Shown: piece by piece, positions 1 to 9,700 of the stretch
How the letters are laid out: each line of letters starts with the position of its first letter
How positions within the stretch are numbered: position 1 is the stretch's first letter
Source of the DNA: Jiangella muralis
GTDB taxonomy: Bacteria; Actinomycetota; Actinomycetes; Jiangellales; Jiangellaceae
Length of the DNA stretch: 64,000 nucleotides
Direction of reading: 5' to 3'
Assembly: GCF_001270745.1 (NCBI RefSeq)
Contig: NZ_KQ434752.1
Coordinates: 475,125-539,124, forward strand
The notes under the pieces: generated by a model
What the model saw: the letters and a program-made list of their open reading frames with translations, nothing else
Database searches by the model: none
What the model was told of the DNA's origin: nothing
Translations under genes and position numbers: made by a program

Positions 1-2217
1 CTGGTAGCCGCGGACCTTCGCCTCCTGCGTCTCGGCGAACAGCTTGCGGACGACGTCGAACACGCCGGTGTAGGTGGCCGGGTTGCTGCGCGGGGTGCGG
101 CCGATGGGCGACTGGTCGACGTGCACGACCTTGTCGACCAGGCCCATGCCCTCGATGCGCTTGTGCCGGCCCGGCACCGCGCGGGCGTTGTAGATCTCCT
201 TCGCCAGCGACGTGTACAGGATGTCGTTGACCAGCGTCGACTTGCCCGAACCGCTGACGCCGGTGACGGCGACGAAGCAGCCCAGCGGGAAGCTGACGGT
301 GACGTCCTTGAGGTTGTTGGCGCGCGCCCCGACGACCTTGAGCGCGCGGTCCTTCGCCGGTGGACGGCGCACCGGCGGGATGTCGATGCGCTTCTTCCCG
401 GACAGGTACGCGCCGGTCAGGGAGTCTTCCTGGGCCAGGAGGTCGTCGACGGTGCCGCTGACGACGACCTGGCCGCCGTGCTCGCCGGCGCCCGGGCCGA
501 TGTCGACCACCCAGTCGGCCACCTTGATGGTGTCTTCGTCGTGCTCGACCACGATCAGCGTGTTGCCGAGGTCGCGCAGCCGGATGAGCGTCTCGATGAG
601 CCGGTGGTTGTCGCGCTGGTGCAGCCCGATGGACGGCTCGTCGAGCACGTACAGGACGCCGACCAGGCCGGAGCCGATCTGCGTGGCCAGCCGGATGCGC
701 TGTGCCTCGCCGCCGGCCAGCGTGGCCGACGCGCGGTCGAGGCTGAGGTAGTGCAGGCCGACGTCGACCAGGAACTGCAGCCGCTCGTTGACCTCCTTGA
801 GCACCCGGGCGGCGATCTGCTCCTCGCGCTCGGACAGCTTCAGCGTGCGCAGGAACTCGGCGCACTCGCCGATGGGCAGCGCGGCGACGTCGGCGATGCT
901 CCGGCCGCCGACCGTGACCGCCAGCACCACCGGCTTGAGCCGGGTGCCGCCGCAGGCCGGGCACGGGACCTCGCGCATGAAGCCCTCGAACCGCTCGCGG
1001 CTGGCGTCGGACTCGGCCTCGGCGTAGCGGCGCCGCACCCACGGCAGCACGCCCTCGTAGGAGGTGTAGTAGGAGCGCTCGCGGCCGTAGCGGTTCTTGT
1101 AGCGGACGTGCACCTGCTCGGGGTGGCCGTGCAGGACGGCCTCGCGCGCCTTCTTCGGCAGCGTCTCGAACGGGACGTCGGTGCGGAACCCGATGGCCTC
1201 GGCCAGCGCCGTGACCAGCCGGTCGAAGTACTCGGAGGTGTTGCCGGGCGCCCACGGGGCCAGCGCGCCGCCGTCGAGGGTCTTCGAGGGGTCGGGCACG
1301 ACCAGTTCGTCGTCGACCTCCATGCGGGTGCCCAGGCCGGTGCACTCGGGGCAGGCGCCGAACGGCGAGTTGAACGAGAACGACCGCGGCTCGAGCTCTT
1401 CGAACGACAGTTCGTCGTACGGGCAGTACAGGTGCTCGGAGTAGACCCGCTCGCGGTGCTCGTCGTCCTCGGGGAGGTCGACGAAGTCGAGGGTGATCAG
1501 GCCGCCGGAGAGCCGTAGCGCGGTCTCGACGGAGTCGGTGAGCCGCCGCTTCGCGGACTCCTTCACCGCCAGCCGGTCGACCACCACCTCGATGGTGTGC
1601 TTCTCCTGCTTCTTCAGCTTGGGGACCTCGTCGAGCTGGTACACCGTGCCGTCGACCCGGGCGCGGGAGTAGCCCTGCCCCTGCAGCGTGCGGAAGAGGT
1701 CGGCGTACTCGCCCTTGCGGGCCCGGACCACCGGCGCCAGCACCTGGAACCGGGCGCCGTCCTCGAGCTCGAGCACCTGGTCGACGATGGACTGCGGCGT
1801 CTGCCGGCCGATCGGCCGCCCGCACTCGGGACAGTGCGGATGCCCGGCCCGCGCGTACAGCAGCCGCAGGTAGTCGTAGACCTCGGTGATGGTGCCGACG
1901 GTCGAGCGCGGGTTGCGCGACGTCGACTTCTGGTCGATGGAGACCGCCGGCGACAACCCCTCGATGAAGTCGACGTCCGGTTTGTCCATCTGCCCCAGGA
2001 ACTGGCGGGCGTACGCCGACAGCGACTCGACGTAGCGGCGCTGACCCTCGGCGAAGATGGTGTCGAAGGCCAGGCTGGACTTCCCCGACCCGGACAACCC
2101 CGTGAACACGATGATCGCGTCGCGGGGGAGGTCGAGGGAGACGTCTTTGAGGTTGTGCTCCCGGGCGCCGCGGACCACCAGGCGGTCGCTGACGCGGGCG
2201 GCGGTTCGTTCGGTCAT
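1..2217 (-). CDS. uvrA: UvrA, excinuclease ABC subunit A (3' end cut by window edge)
   Basis: ATPase subunit of the nucleotide excision repair complex; it scans DNA for bulky lesions and loads UvrB. Translation on the minus strand starts [13 protein letters not shown] and shows the first Walker A (GLSGSGKSS), zinc-finger cysteine pairs (CPECG, CPACG), the ABC signature [12 protein letters not shown] and the second Walker A (GVSGSGKST). About 739 codons are present, so roughly the last 200-250 residues of a typical UvrA lie outside the window. The ATG at 2217 is followed directly by the conserved N-terminus. It is transcribed away from the DinB-type gene at 2373, with a PafBC-like promoter in the gap. 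Identity is certain; only the C-terminus is unseen. Confidence 0.97.
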   Translation of the reverse strand, partial: MTERTAARVSDRLVVRGAREHNLKDVSLDLPRDAIIVFTGLSGSGKSSLAFDTIFAEGQRRYVESLSAYARQFLGQMDKPDVDFIEGLSPAVSIDQKSTSRNPRSTVGTITEVYDYLRLLYARAGHPHCPECGRPIGRQTPQSIVDQVLELEDGARFQVLAPVVRARKGEYADLFRTLQGQGYSRARVDGTVYQLDEVPKLKKQEKHTIEVVVDRLAVKESAKRRLTDSVETALRLSGGLITLDFVDLPEDDEHRERVYSEHLYCPYDELSFEELEPRSFSFNSPFGACPECTGLGTRMEVDDELVVPDPSKTLDGGALAPWAPGNTSEYFDRLVTALAEAIGFRTDVPFETLPKKAREAVLHGHPEQVHVRYKNRYGRERSYYTSYEGVLPWVRRRYAEAESDASRERFEGFMREVPCPACGGTRLKPVVLAVTVGGRSIADVAALPIGECAEFLRTLKLSEREEQIAARVLKEVNERLQFLVDVGLHYLSLDRASATLAGGEAQRIRLATQIGSGLVGVLYVLDEPSIGLHQRDNHRLIETLIRLRDLGNTLIVVEHDEDTIKVADWVVDIGPGAGEHGGQVVVSGTVDDLLAQEDSLTGAYLSGKKRIDIPPVRRPPAKDRALKVVGARANNLKDVTVSFPLGCFVAVTGVSGSGKSTLVNDILYTSLAKEIYNARAVPGRHKRIEGMGLVDKVVHVDQSPIGRTPRSNPATYTGVFDVVRKLFAETQEAKVRGYQ

Positions 2218-2276
2218 GAGGTCGCGTGGGCTCCGGTATCGGGGGTGGTGCACTGGACAGACGTACGGTTCACTGC

Positions 2277-2299
2277 ATCGTAGGGGGCGGGTCTGACAA
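2277..2299 (-). promoter_or_regulatory. PafBC / RecA-NDp-type DNA damage promoter of uvrA
   Basis: On the minus strand the sequence reads TTGTCAGAC, then 8 nt, then TACGAT. This matches the mycobacterial RecA-independent damage promoter motif (TTGTCRGTG-N8-TANNNT) except in two bases of the GTG triplet. The -10 hexamer is at 2277-2282, which predicts a start site near 2270 and a leader of about 50 nt before the uvrA ATG. Binding by a PafBC activator is inferred from the motif only; two better copies occur at uvrB and polA in this window. Confidence 0.7.
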
Positions 2300-2372
2300 G
2301 GTCGCTCGGACGAACGGTCCGGGACGTCCAACTCAGTCGCCCCGGCGGCCGATGAGGACTAGGTTCGAAACC

Positions 2373-3125
2373 GTGCCCACCGTGAACGCCGAACCGATGT
2401 CCTCCGATTCCGGTGACTCCCCCGCCGCCGGGCCGGTGACCGCCGCGACCGAGCGCATCATCGCGACGGCCGCCACGCTCGACGACGCCGGCCTGGCCGC
2501 GTCCAGTCTATGTCCAGGCTGGACCCGCGCCCACGTCCTCACACATGTGGCCCGCAACGCCGATGCGCTGTCCAACCTGCTCGCCTGGGCCCGCACCGGC
2601 CGCGAGAACCCGATGTATCCCAGCGTCGAGGCCCGCAACGCCGACATCGCGGCCGGCGCCACCCGGCCGGCCGCCGAGATCGTCGACGACCTGCACACCT
2701 CCGCCGACCGGTTCGTCCGCGCCGTCATGGAGATGCCCGACGACGGCTGGGAGCGGCAGGTGCGCCGGGGCGCGGCCGCCACCGGCGACCCGCTGCCCGG
2801 ACGGCGAGTGCTCTGGCTGCGGCTGCGCGAGCTCGAGGTGCACCACGTCGACCTCGACACCGGCTACGGCGCCGCCGACTGGCCGCCCGCGTTCGTCCAC
2901 CGCGCCCTCGACGAGACGGTGCGCGCGTTCGGCCGCCGCGAGGACGTCCCCGCCGTCACGCTCGAGATCGACGGCGCCGGGGTCGAGCACCTGGGCGCCG
3001 AGGCGCCCGTCACCGTCGGCGGCGCGCCGTCCGAGCTGCTGAGCTGGCTGATCGGCCGCTCGTCCGGCACCGGGCTGCGAGTGCAGCCGGCCGGCCCGCT
3101 GCCGGCGCTGCCGTCCTGGTTGTGA
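2373..3125 (+). CDS. Mycothiol-dependent maleylpyruvate isomerase-like (DinB/MDMPI) protein
   Basis: DinB-like four-helix metalloenzyme of the mycothiol maleylpyruvate isomerase family, probably a mycothiol-dependent transferase or isomerase. Family marks are the helix with GWTRAHVLTHVARNADAL and the later ELEVHHVDLDTGY stretch, which carry the likely metal-binding histidines and acids. GTG 2373 is chosen as start because a TAGGTT -10 hexamer lies 7 nt upstream (2360-2365), which suggests a leaderless message; GTG 2382 and ATG 2397 are alternatives. About 250 residues. The stop overlaps the start of the downstream hydrolase by 4 nt, so the two are co-translated. The substrate cannot be told from sequence. 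Confidence 0.85.
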   Translation: MPTVNAEPMSSDSGDSPAAGPVTAATERIIATAATLDDAGLAASSLCPGWTRAHVLTHVARNADALSNLLAWARTGRENPMYPSVEARNADIAAGATRPAAEIVDDLHTSADRFVRAVMEMPDDGWERQVRRGAAATGDPLPGRRVLWLRLRELEVHHVDLDTGYGAADWPPAFVHRALDETVRAFGRREDVPAVTLEIDGAGVEHLGAEAPVTVGGAPSELLSWLIGRSSGTGLRVQPAGPLPALPSWL

Positions 3126-3781
3126 GCTCCTACACCGGCCGCGTCTCGCCCGGCGGCGTGCCGGCGGTACACGAACTGGCCCGGCTGGTCGTCACCAAGG
3201 CGGCCGTGGGCCCGTTGGCGTCGAACGTCTACGTGCTGCGCGACCGCTTCGCCGGCGACGAGCTGCTGATCGACGCCGCCGCCGAGCCCGCGCGGGTGCT
3301 GGAGCTGTGCGGCGACGGGCCGCTGCGCTACATCGTCACCACCCACCGCCACCCCGATCACTGGGGCGCGCTGGCCGCGGTGACGGCGGCCGTACCGGGC
3401 GCGGTGACGGTGGCGCACGCGGCGGACGCCCCGGCCATCCCGGTGCCGACGGCGCTGGTGGCCGCCGGCGGCGACGTGCTGCGCTTCGGCGACATCGCGG
3501 TGGAGCTGATCCACCTGGCCGGCCACACGCCCGGCGGCCTCGCCGTCCTGTACGACGACCCGACCGGCCCGCCGCACCTCTGGACCGGCGACTCCCTCTT
3601 CCCCGGCGGCGTCGGCAAGACCCGCTCGGCGGCCGACTTCACCTCCCTGCTCGACGACGTCGAGGCGAAGCTGTTCGACCGGCTGCCCGACGAGACCTGG
3701 GTCTACCCCGGCCACGGCAGTGACACCACGCTGGGCGCCGAACGGCCGCAGCTGGCCGCCTGGCGGGCCCGCGGCTGGTGA
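3122..3781 (+). CDS. Metallo-beta-lactamase-fold hydrolase
   Basis: Cytosolic MBL-fold metallohydrolase of about 219 residues, of the glyoxalase II-like type. The first metal site is seen as THRHPDHWG (HxHxDH). The remaining ligands are the histidine in LAGHTPGG, the aspartate in WTGDSLF and the histidine in VYPGHGSDT. The start is the GTG whose last two bases fall in the upstream TGA (GTGA overlap), so it is translationally coupled to the DinB-type enzyme. Pairing with a mycothiol-type enzyme fits a thiol-ester or conjugate hydrolase, but that is inference; no substrate-specific residue is recognisable. Confidence 0.9.
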   Translation: MSSYTGRVSPGGVPAVHELARLVVTKAAVGPLASNVYVLRDRFAGDELLIDAAAEPARVLELCGDGPLRYIVTTHRHPDHWGALAAVTAAVPGAVTVAHAADAPAIPVPTALVAAGGDVLRFGDIAVELIHLAGHTPGGLAVLYDDPTGPPHLWTGDSLFPGGVGKTRSAADFTSLLDDVEAKLFDRLPDETWVYPGHGSDTTLGAERPQLAAWRARGW

Positions 3782-3860
3782 GCGGCGCGGGCCTGAGGTT
3801 CTGTCCGACCCGGAGAGTAGCGTCCCGCGCCATCCAATCGGACTGCCAGGGGGGCATGCC

Positions 3861-4163
3861 ATGACCACCGAGAACCAGCCGCAGTATGGACCACCGCAGT
3901 ACGCCTACACGCAGCAGCCGAGGACGACCAGTGGCCTCGCGGTCGCAAGCCTCGTCCTCGGGATCCTGTGGCTCGGATGGCTCGGGTCGCTGCTGGCCGT
4001 GATCTTCGGCCACATAGCGCTCGGGAAGATCAAGCGCGACCCCAGCGTCGGCGGGCGCGGCTTGGCCATCGCCGGGCTCGTCCTGGGCTACATCGGCATC
4101 GGGTCGTTCCTGGCGTGGATGTTGTTCCTGATCGGGCTGGTCGGAGCGTCGTCCACGGCCTGA
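3861..4163 (+). CDS. DUF4190 small membrane protein
   Basis: Membrane protein of 100 residues. It has a short Pro/Gln/Tyr-rich N-terminus, two hydrophobic helices (roughly residues 24-48 and 68-94) and a polar linker KIKRDPSVGGRG between them, the layout of DUF4190 proteins. The ATG is preceded by a strong AGGGGGG ribosome site. A TAGCGT hexamer at 3818-3823 may be its -10. It points towards terC and is separated from it by a perfect hairpin. No biochemical role is known for the family. Confidence 0.85.
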   Translation: MTTENQPQYGPPQYAYTQQPRTTSGLAVASLVLGILWLGWLGSLLAVIFGHIALGKIKRDPSVGGRGLAIAGLVLGYIGIGSFLAWMLFLIGLVGASSTA

Positions 4164-4187
4164 TCGACGAACGACGACAGGCCGTCG

Positions 4188-4237
4188 TGATCATCAACCG
4201 TTGGCGACGTCTGGGTGTCGCCAACGGTTGATGATCA
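4188..4237. terminator. Perfect 21-bp hairpin between convergent genes
   Basis: Arms 4188-4208 and 4217-4237 are perfectly complementary over 21 bp, with an 8-nt loop. The arms begin and end with TGATCATCAACC / GGTTGATGATCA. It lies between convergent DUF4190 and terC genes and can serve as a bidirectional terminator. Its tip resembles the hairpins at 30997-31068 and 35965-36013, which suggests a dispersed repeat family. Confidence 0.75.
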
Positions 4238-4260
4238 TGAGCAGGGGTGAGGACGGGCCG

Positions 4261-5358
4261 TCAGCGGCGGTCGTGCTCGGCCGCCTCGCTCGCGTCGTCC
4301 GCCTCGCTCGCCCCGTCCGTCGAGTCCTCGACCTCGCCCTGAGCCGGCCCGGCGGCGCCGCCCGCGGGAGCAGCCTTGCGGTCGTCGCGGCGGGACTTCA
4401 TCAGGCTGAGCACCGTGGTGACCACCAACGTCCCGACGATGACCGACAGGGACAGCCAGATGGGCACCTCGGGCACGTTGTGGAACGGCTCGCCGCCGTT
4501 GACGAACGGGAGGTTGTTCTCGTGCAGGGCGTGCAGGACCAGCTTCACCCCGATGAACGCCAGGATGACGGCGAGCCCGGCGGACAGGTACACCAGCTTC
4601 TCCAGCAGCCCGCCGATGAGGAAGTACAGCTGGCGCAGCCCCATCAGCGCGAAGATGTTCGCGGTGAAGACGATGAACGGCTCTTGGGTGAGGCCGAAGA
4701 TGGCCGGGATGGAGTCGACGGCGAACAGCAGGTCGGCGGAGGCGATGGACAGGAAGACGATGACCATCGGGGTGTAGAGCCGCTTGCCGTTCTCGCGGAT
4801 GCGCAGCTTGACGCCGTGGTACTCCTTCGTCATCGGCAGCACCCGCTGGGCCCGGCGGACGAACGCGTTCTCGTAGTCCTCGTCGTGGTCCTCGTGGTGG
4901 ATCTGCTGGTTGGCCAGCTTGACGGCGGTGTACACGAGGAACGCGCCGAAGATGTAGAACACCCAGGCGAACTCGTTGATCAGCGCGGCGCCGAGCAGGA
5001 TGAAGATGCCGCGCAGGACGACCGCCGTGAGGATGCCGAACATCAGCACCGACTGCTGGTACTTCCTGGGCACCCGGAACTGGGCCAGGATGATCACGAA
5101 GATGAACAGGTTGTCGACACTCAGGCTGTATTCGGTGAGCCAGCCGGCGAAGAACTCGCCGGAGGCCTGGCCGTGGCCGACGAACCCCAGGACGATGCCG
5201 AACACCACTGCCAGCCCCACGTAGAACGCCACCCACAGGCTCGCCTCGCGCATGGACGGGGCGTGCGGGCGGCGGGTGACGATGAGGAGGTCGGCGATGA
5301 GCAGCAGGACGAGAACGACGAGCGTTCCGACTTCGAACCACAGGGGCAGGTCCAACAC
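4261..5358 (-). CDS. TerC-family membrane metal exporter (probable Mn2+ efflux)
   Basis: Integral membrane protein of 365 residues of the TerC/Alx/MeeF family, with about eight hydrophobic segments. The family motifs SLSVDNLFIFVIIL and SIASADLLFAVDSIPA (acidic residues inside helices) are intact. The acidic 40-residue C-terminus is low complexity. Start is GTG 5358, with GGAGAGGA about 10 nt upstream. Related TerC proteins export Mn2+ during co-translational metalation of secreted proteins. That role fits here because the leader contains a yybP-ykoY manganese riboswitch. Convergent with DUF4190. Confidence 0.93.
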   Translation of the reverse strand: MLDLPLWFEVGTLVVLVLLLIADLLIVTRRPHAPSMREASLWVAFYVGLAVVFGIVLGFVGHGQASGEFFAGWLTEYSLSVDNLFIFVIILAQFRVPRKYQQSVLMFGILTAVVLRGIFILLGAALINEFAWVFYIFGAFLVYTAVKLANQQIHHEDHDEDYENAFVRRAQRVLPMTKEYHGVKLRIRENGKRLYTPMVIVFLSIASADLLFAVDSIPAIFGLTQEPFIVFTANIFALMGLRQLYFLIGGLLEKLVYLSAGLAVILAFIGVKLVLHALHENNLPFVNGGEPFHNVPEVPIWLSLSVIVGTLVVTTVLSLMKSRRDDRKAAPAGGAAGPAQGEVEDSTDGASEADDASEAAEHDRR

Positions 5359-5410
5359 GAAGACAGAGTCCTCTCCGGTGAGCTGACCGCACAGCGGACG
5401 CTGTGCGCAA

Positions 5411-5518
5411 CCGGAGGTCTCGTCCGCCCAGGATCACTGGGCCGGAGGCACCGGGAGGCACCCCGGTGTGGGGAGCATCCGTGATGACGATGCCACCGCG
5501 TCGGGAGTACTCCCCTCC
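5411..5518 (-). promoter_or_regulatory. yybP-ykoY (Mn2+) riboswitch in the terC leader
   Basis: On the minus strand the leader contains GGGGAGTAC near its 5' end (about 5516-5508), the core ATCGTCATCACGG, and closing GACGAGACCTCC (about 5424-5413). These match the conserved segments of the yybP-ykoY aptamer. GGAGG and CCTCC at the ends can form P1. About 50 nt separate the aptamer from the GTG; that stretch has a GCACAGCG/CGCTGTGC hairpin and then the ribosome site, a plausible expression platform. Mn2+ sensing is established for the class; here it is inferred from motif match and the terC context. Confidence 0.85.
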
Positions 5519-5590
5519 ACGCTGATCCCAGTATATTTCACACGCCCCGCCAGAAACGCAATTCGCTGCCACGCCCGACGTTTCCGGCCG

Positions 5591-6549
5591 CTACAGCACG
5601 CCGTTGCGCGCAGCCTGCAGTCCCGCCTGGAACCGCGTCTGGGCGCCCAGGCGTCCGCTGATCTCCTTGATCCGCCGCTGGACGGTGCGCTGGCTGGCGC
5701 CGACGTGCCGGGCGATCGACTGCTCCGTCAGCCCCGCGGCCAGCAGGTTCAGGATGACGCGGTCGTCGTCGACCTGGCCGTCCTGGTCGCTGGGGTCCAG
5801 CCGTAGCGGCATCGCCCGCAGCCAGGTCTCCTCGAATACCTCGGCCAGCACGTCCAGCAGCCCGCTGGGGTGGACGACCAACAGCTGGTCGGTGATCAGC
5901 GCGCCGGCCCGGGCGGGGACCATCGCGTACCGGTCGTCGATCAGCAGCATGCGGGCCGGCAGCGTCGGCACGACGCGGGCCTCCTCGCCCGCCGCGATGC
6001 CGCCGAGGAGGTCGGCCAGCCGGCCGGGCAGGTCGACGGCGCTCTGCTCGTACAGGACGCGGTGCCGGACGCCGGCCTTCAGCAGCTCGACCTCGATCGG
6101 GTTCGGCTCGCTGTTGACGACGCCGTACGGCGGCCGTTCCATGGCCCGGACCTGCGTGCGGGCGCTGCTGTAGACGTCGACGAGGCGGCGGGCGGTCGCG
6201 TCGGAGCCGGTGACGATCTCGACGAGGTCGCCCGGCTCGACGGCGTCGTGGCGGCGGCGGTGCCGCACGGCGAGGTCGTCGACGAGGACGCGGCTGCGCT
6301 GCAGGTCGCGCTCGCGGGCGGCCAGCGTCTCGGCGAACGCCAGCGCGGGGTCGACCAGGCGGTACGCGGGCGGCTCCCCCGGCAGCCGGTCGGCCAGGCC
6401 GCGCCGCTCCAGCGCGTCGAGCAGCTTCTCGACGGCCTCGGCGGACCCTGCGGCCGGCGCCAGGTCCGCCGCCGCCGCGGGCCGGGCGTGGTCGAGCAGG
6501 GCGAGGTAGGCGGTCTGCTCCTCGTCGCTGAGGCCGAGCTGTTCCAGCA
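5591..6549 (-). CDS. TrmB-like / LuxR-type HTH transcriptional regulator
   Basis: Cytosolic regulator of about 319 residues. It opens with a TrmB-like winged helix (MLEQLGLSDEEQTAYLALLDHARP...), continues with a ligand-binding-like middle region, and ends with a LuxR/GerE-type helix-turn-helix (LLAAGLTEQSIARHVGASQRTVQRRIKEI). ATG 6549 is preferred because homologues usually start with the M-x-E-x-LGL helix; an upstream ATG at 6592 is possible. It diverges from the subtilisin gene at 6705 across about 155 bp, which makes it the obvious candidate regulator of that gene. No effector can be named. Confidence 0.85.
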
Positions 6550-6704
6550 TGAGCGGCTCCGGGGGTCGAGACCGCTGGCCAAAACGCGCCACTGACGGAT
6601 TGTCGCCAAAGCATAGCCCTTGTCACGTAGAGGGAACCTTCGGGACGATCCGGACACCGCATCCCGCTGACGGCACGGCCACCCGCACCCCGGAGGGCAG
6701 AGCG

Positions 6705-9700
6705 TTGCGCAGACACTGGAGAGCGGCCGCGGCCGCCGTCGTCCTCACCGGCCTGATCGCGCAGGGGATCCCTGCCGCGACCGCCGAGCCGTCCGTCCCG
6801 GCGGGGTCGTCCCCACCCCTCGCCGGGCCGGACGGCGGGGTCACCGTCACGTTGATCACCGGTGACCGCATCCACGTCACCACCGAGCCGGGCGGCCGCC
6901 AGGCGGCCACCGTCGAGCCCGCGGCCAGGGCGAACGGCACCGTCCCCGGCTTCCACGAGCAGGAGCTGGACGGGCACCTGTACGTCGTGCCGGCCGACGT
7001 CGCGCCGCTGGTCCCCGACCTGCTGGACCGCGCGCTGTTCGACGTGACGGCGCTGATCGAGCAGGGCTACGACGACGCGAGCAGCGACGTGCTGCCGGTC
7101 ATCGTCGAGTCCGCCGGACCCGCCCGCGCCGCGGCGCCGCTGCCCGCCGTCACCACTACCGACACGCTGGAGTCGATCGGCGCCGTCGCCGCCGACGTCG
7201 ACAAGGACGCCGCGGCAGCGCTCGCGGACGCACTGACGGGTGCCCGGCTGCTCGGCCGGGCGGCCGGGGTCGAGAAGATCTGGCTGGACCAGGCCATGAC
7301 CACCGTCGACGAGGACAGCGCGCCGCAGATCGGGGCGCCGGACGCGTGGGCCGCCGGGTTCACCGGCGACGGCGTCACGGTCGCCGTCCTGGACACCGGC
7401 ATCGACACCACCCACCCGGACCTCGCGGGCAAGGTCGTCGCCGAGGCGAACTTCAGCGTCTCGGACAGCACGACCGACCGGTTCGGCCACGGCACGCATG
7501 TCGCGTCGATCGTCGCCGGAACCGGCGCCGCGTCGGACGGTCAGCGCCGCGGCATCGCGTACGAGGCCGACCTGATGAACGTCAAGGTGCTCGACGACGG
7601 CGGCTCCGGGCCGATGTCCGAGGTCATCGCCGGGATGGAGTGGGCGGTCGCGAACGGCGCGGACGTCGTCAATCTCAGCCTGGGCGTGCGCGGCGGCTAC
7701 ACCGACGGCACCGACCCGGCCAGCCAGGCGGTCGACCGGCTCAGCGCGGGCTCGGACGCGCTGTTCGTCATCGCGGCCGGCAACGACGGCCCGGGCGACG
7801 GCACCGTGACGACGCCGGGCGCGGCGACCAGCGCGCTCACCGTCGGCGCCGTCGACAAGCAGGACCGGCTGGCCGGGTTCTCGTCGCGCGGGCCGCGGGC
7901 CGGCGACTTCGCGCTCAAGCCGGACGTGACGGCGCCGGGCGTCGGGATCATCGCGGCGCGGGCCGCGGGCGCCGTCATCGGCACCCCGGTCGGCGACGAC
8001 TACCTCGCGCTGGACGGCACCTCGATGGCGACGCCGCACGTCGCGGGCGCGGCGGCGCTGCTGGCGCAGCAGCGGCCGGACTGGACCGGCCCGGACCTCA
8101 AGGCGGCGCTGGCGTCGACGTCGTCACCCGGCGACCTGACGGTCTATGAGCAGGGTGCCGGCCGCGTCGACCTCGCCCGCGCGACGACGCAGCAGGTGTT
8201 CGCGGCGAGCGGGCCGCTGGACGCCGGCTACTTCCCGTACCCGCAGGACGACGCCGCGCCCGTCACCCGCACCGTCACCTACCGCAACGCCGGCGACTCC
8301 CCCGTCACGCTGACGCTGGCGCTGGATCTCGCCGACGAGGACGGGACGGCGCCCGCGCCCGGCATGGTGACGCTGGACGCGTCATCGGTGACGGTGCCGG
8401 CCGGCGGGACCGCGGACGTCGCCGTCACCGTCGACCCCACCGCCGGCGACTACGGCCTGTACGGCGGCTGGCTGGTCGCGACCGGGCCGGACGGCGTGAG
8501 CGTGCGGACCGCGGCGGGCTTCTACAAGGAGTCCGAACGGTACGACCTCACCGTGCGCGGCATCGCCCGCGACGGCCGCCCGGCCGGCGGGATCAGCCTG
8601 GTCGACGTCGTGAACGTCGACGACACGTCGGTGTTCGCCGCGACCAGCGTCGGGTTCAGCGACGGCGCGGCGACACTGCGGGTGCCGCCGGGCCGGTACG
8701 CCGCGATGGGCTACGTGTTCACCTACGACGAGCCGCACGTCTTCACGACGGAGACGGCGGCGGTGTTCGCGCCGGAGTTCACCGTCGGCGGCGACACGTC
8801 CGTGACGCTGGACGCCCGCGAGACCGTCCCCATCGAGGTCGACACCCCGGACCCGGTCGAGGCGACCAACACCATGCTGGCGTGGTGGCGGTCGGACCCG
8901 GAGGGCAAGTCGTACGCGCACTCGTTCTCCGTCGGCGCGCAACCCTCGTTCGCGTCGCCGACCGACCCCGTCACCGTCGGCGACTTCGAGTACTACACGC
9001 AGTACTCGCTGGTCGCGCCGCTGATCCAGATGCGCACACTGACCCCGGTGGAGCGGCCGATCGAGGCGACGTACGTGCTCAACTCGGCGCTGCTGGACGG
9101 GTCGTACGAGCTGCCGATGGTGTACGCCGGCCTCGGCAAGCCGGCGGACTTCGAGAACGTGGACGTCGACGGGAAGATCGCGCTGATCCAGCGTGGCGAG
9201 ATCACCTTCCTGGAGAAGATGCACAACGCCGCGGCCGCCGGGGCCGAGCTGGTGATGATCTTCAACAACGTGTCCGGCGCGCTGACCATCGGCGGCGACC
9301 CGAACACCGTCCCGACCGTGTCGATGACCCGCGAGGAGGGGCAGGCGCTGCTCGCGCTGCTGGACCAGGGCCCGGTGACGGCCGCCGTCGAGGCGATCAA
9401 GGTGAGCCCGTACCTCTACGACCTCGTGCTCGTGGAGGAGGACGTGGTGCCGCCGTCGCTCGACTACGTCGTCGACGAGTCGAACACGACCCGCATCGAC
9501 GTCGACTACCACAGCCACGTCCCAGGTCAGGGCATCGGCGAGCTGCGGCACAAGTGGCGGCCGTGGGACGCGTTCTCGTTCGGCTTCCTGCGGCGGACGG
9601 TCGCGCCGCAGCAGCGGGTGGAGTACGTCTCCGGCGGCGACACGTTCTGGGCGCAGTACGGGTACGGCGCATCGACCGACGCCGATCCGTTCGGCTTCCT

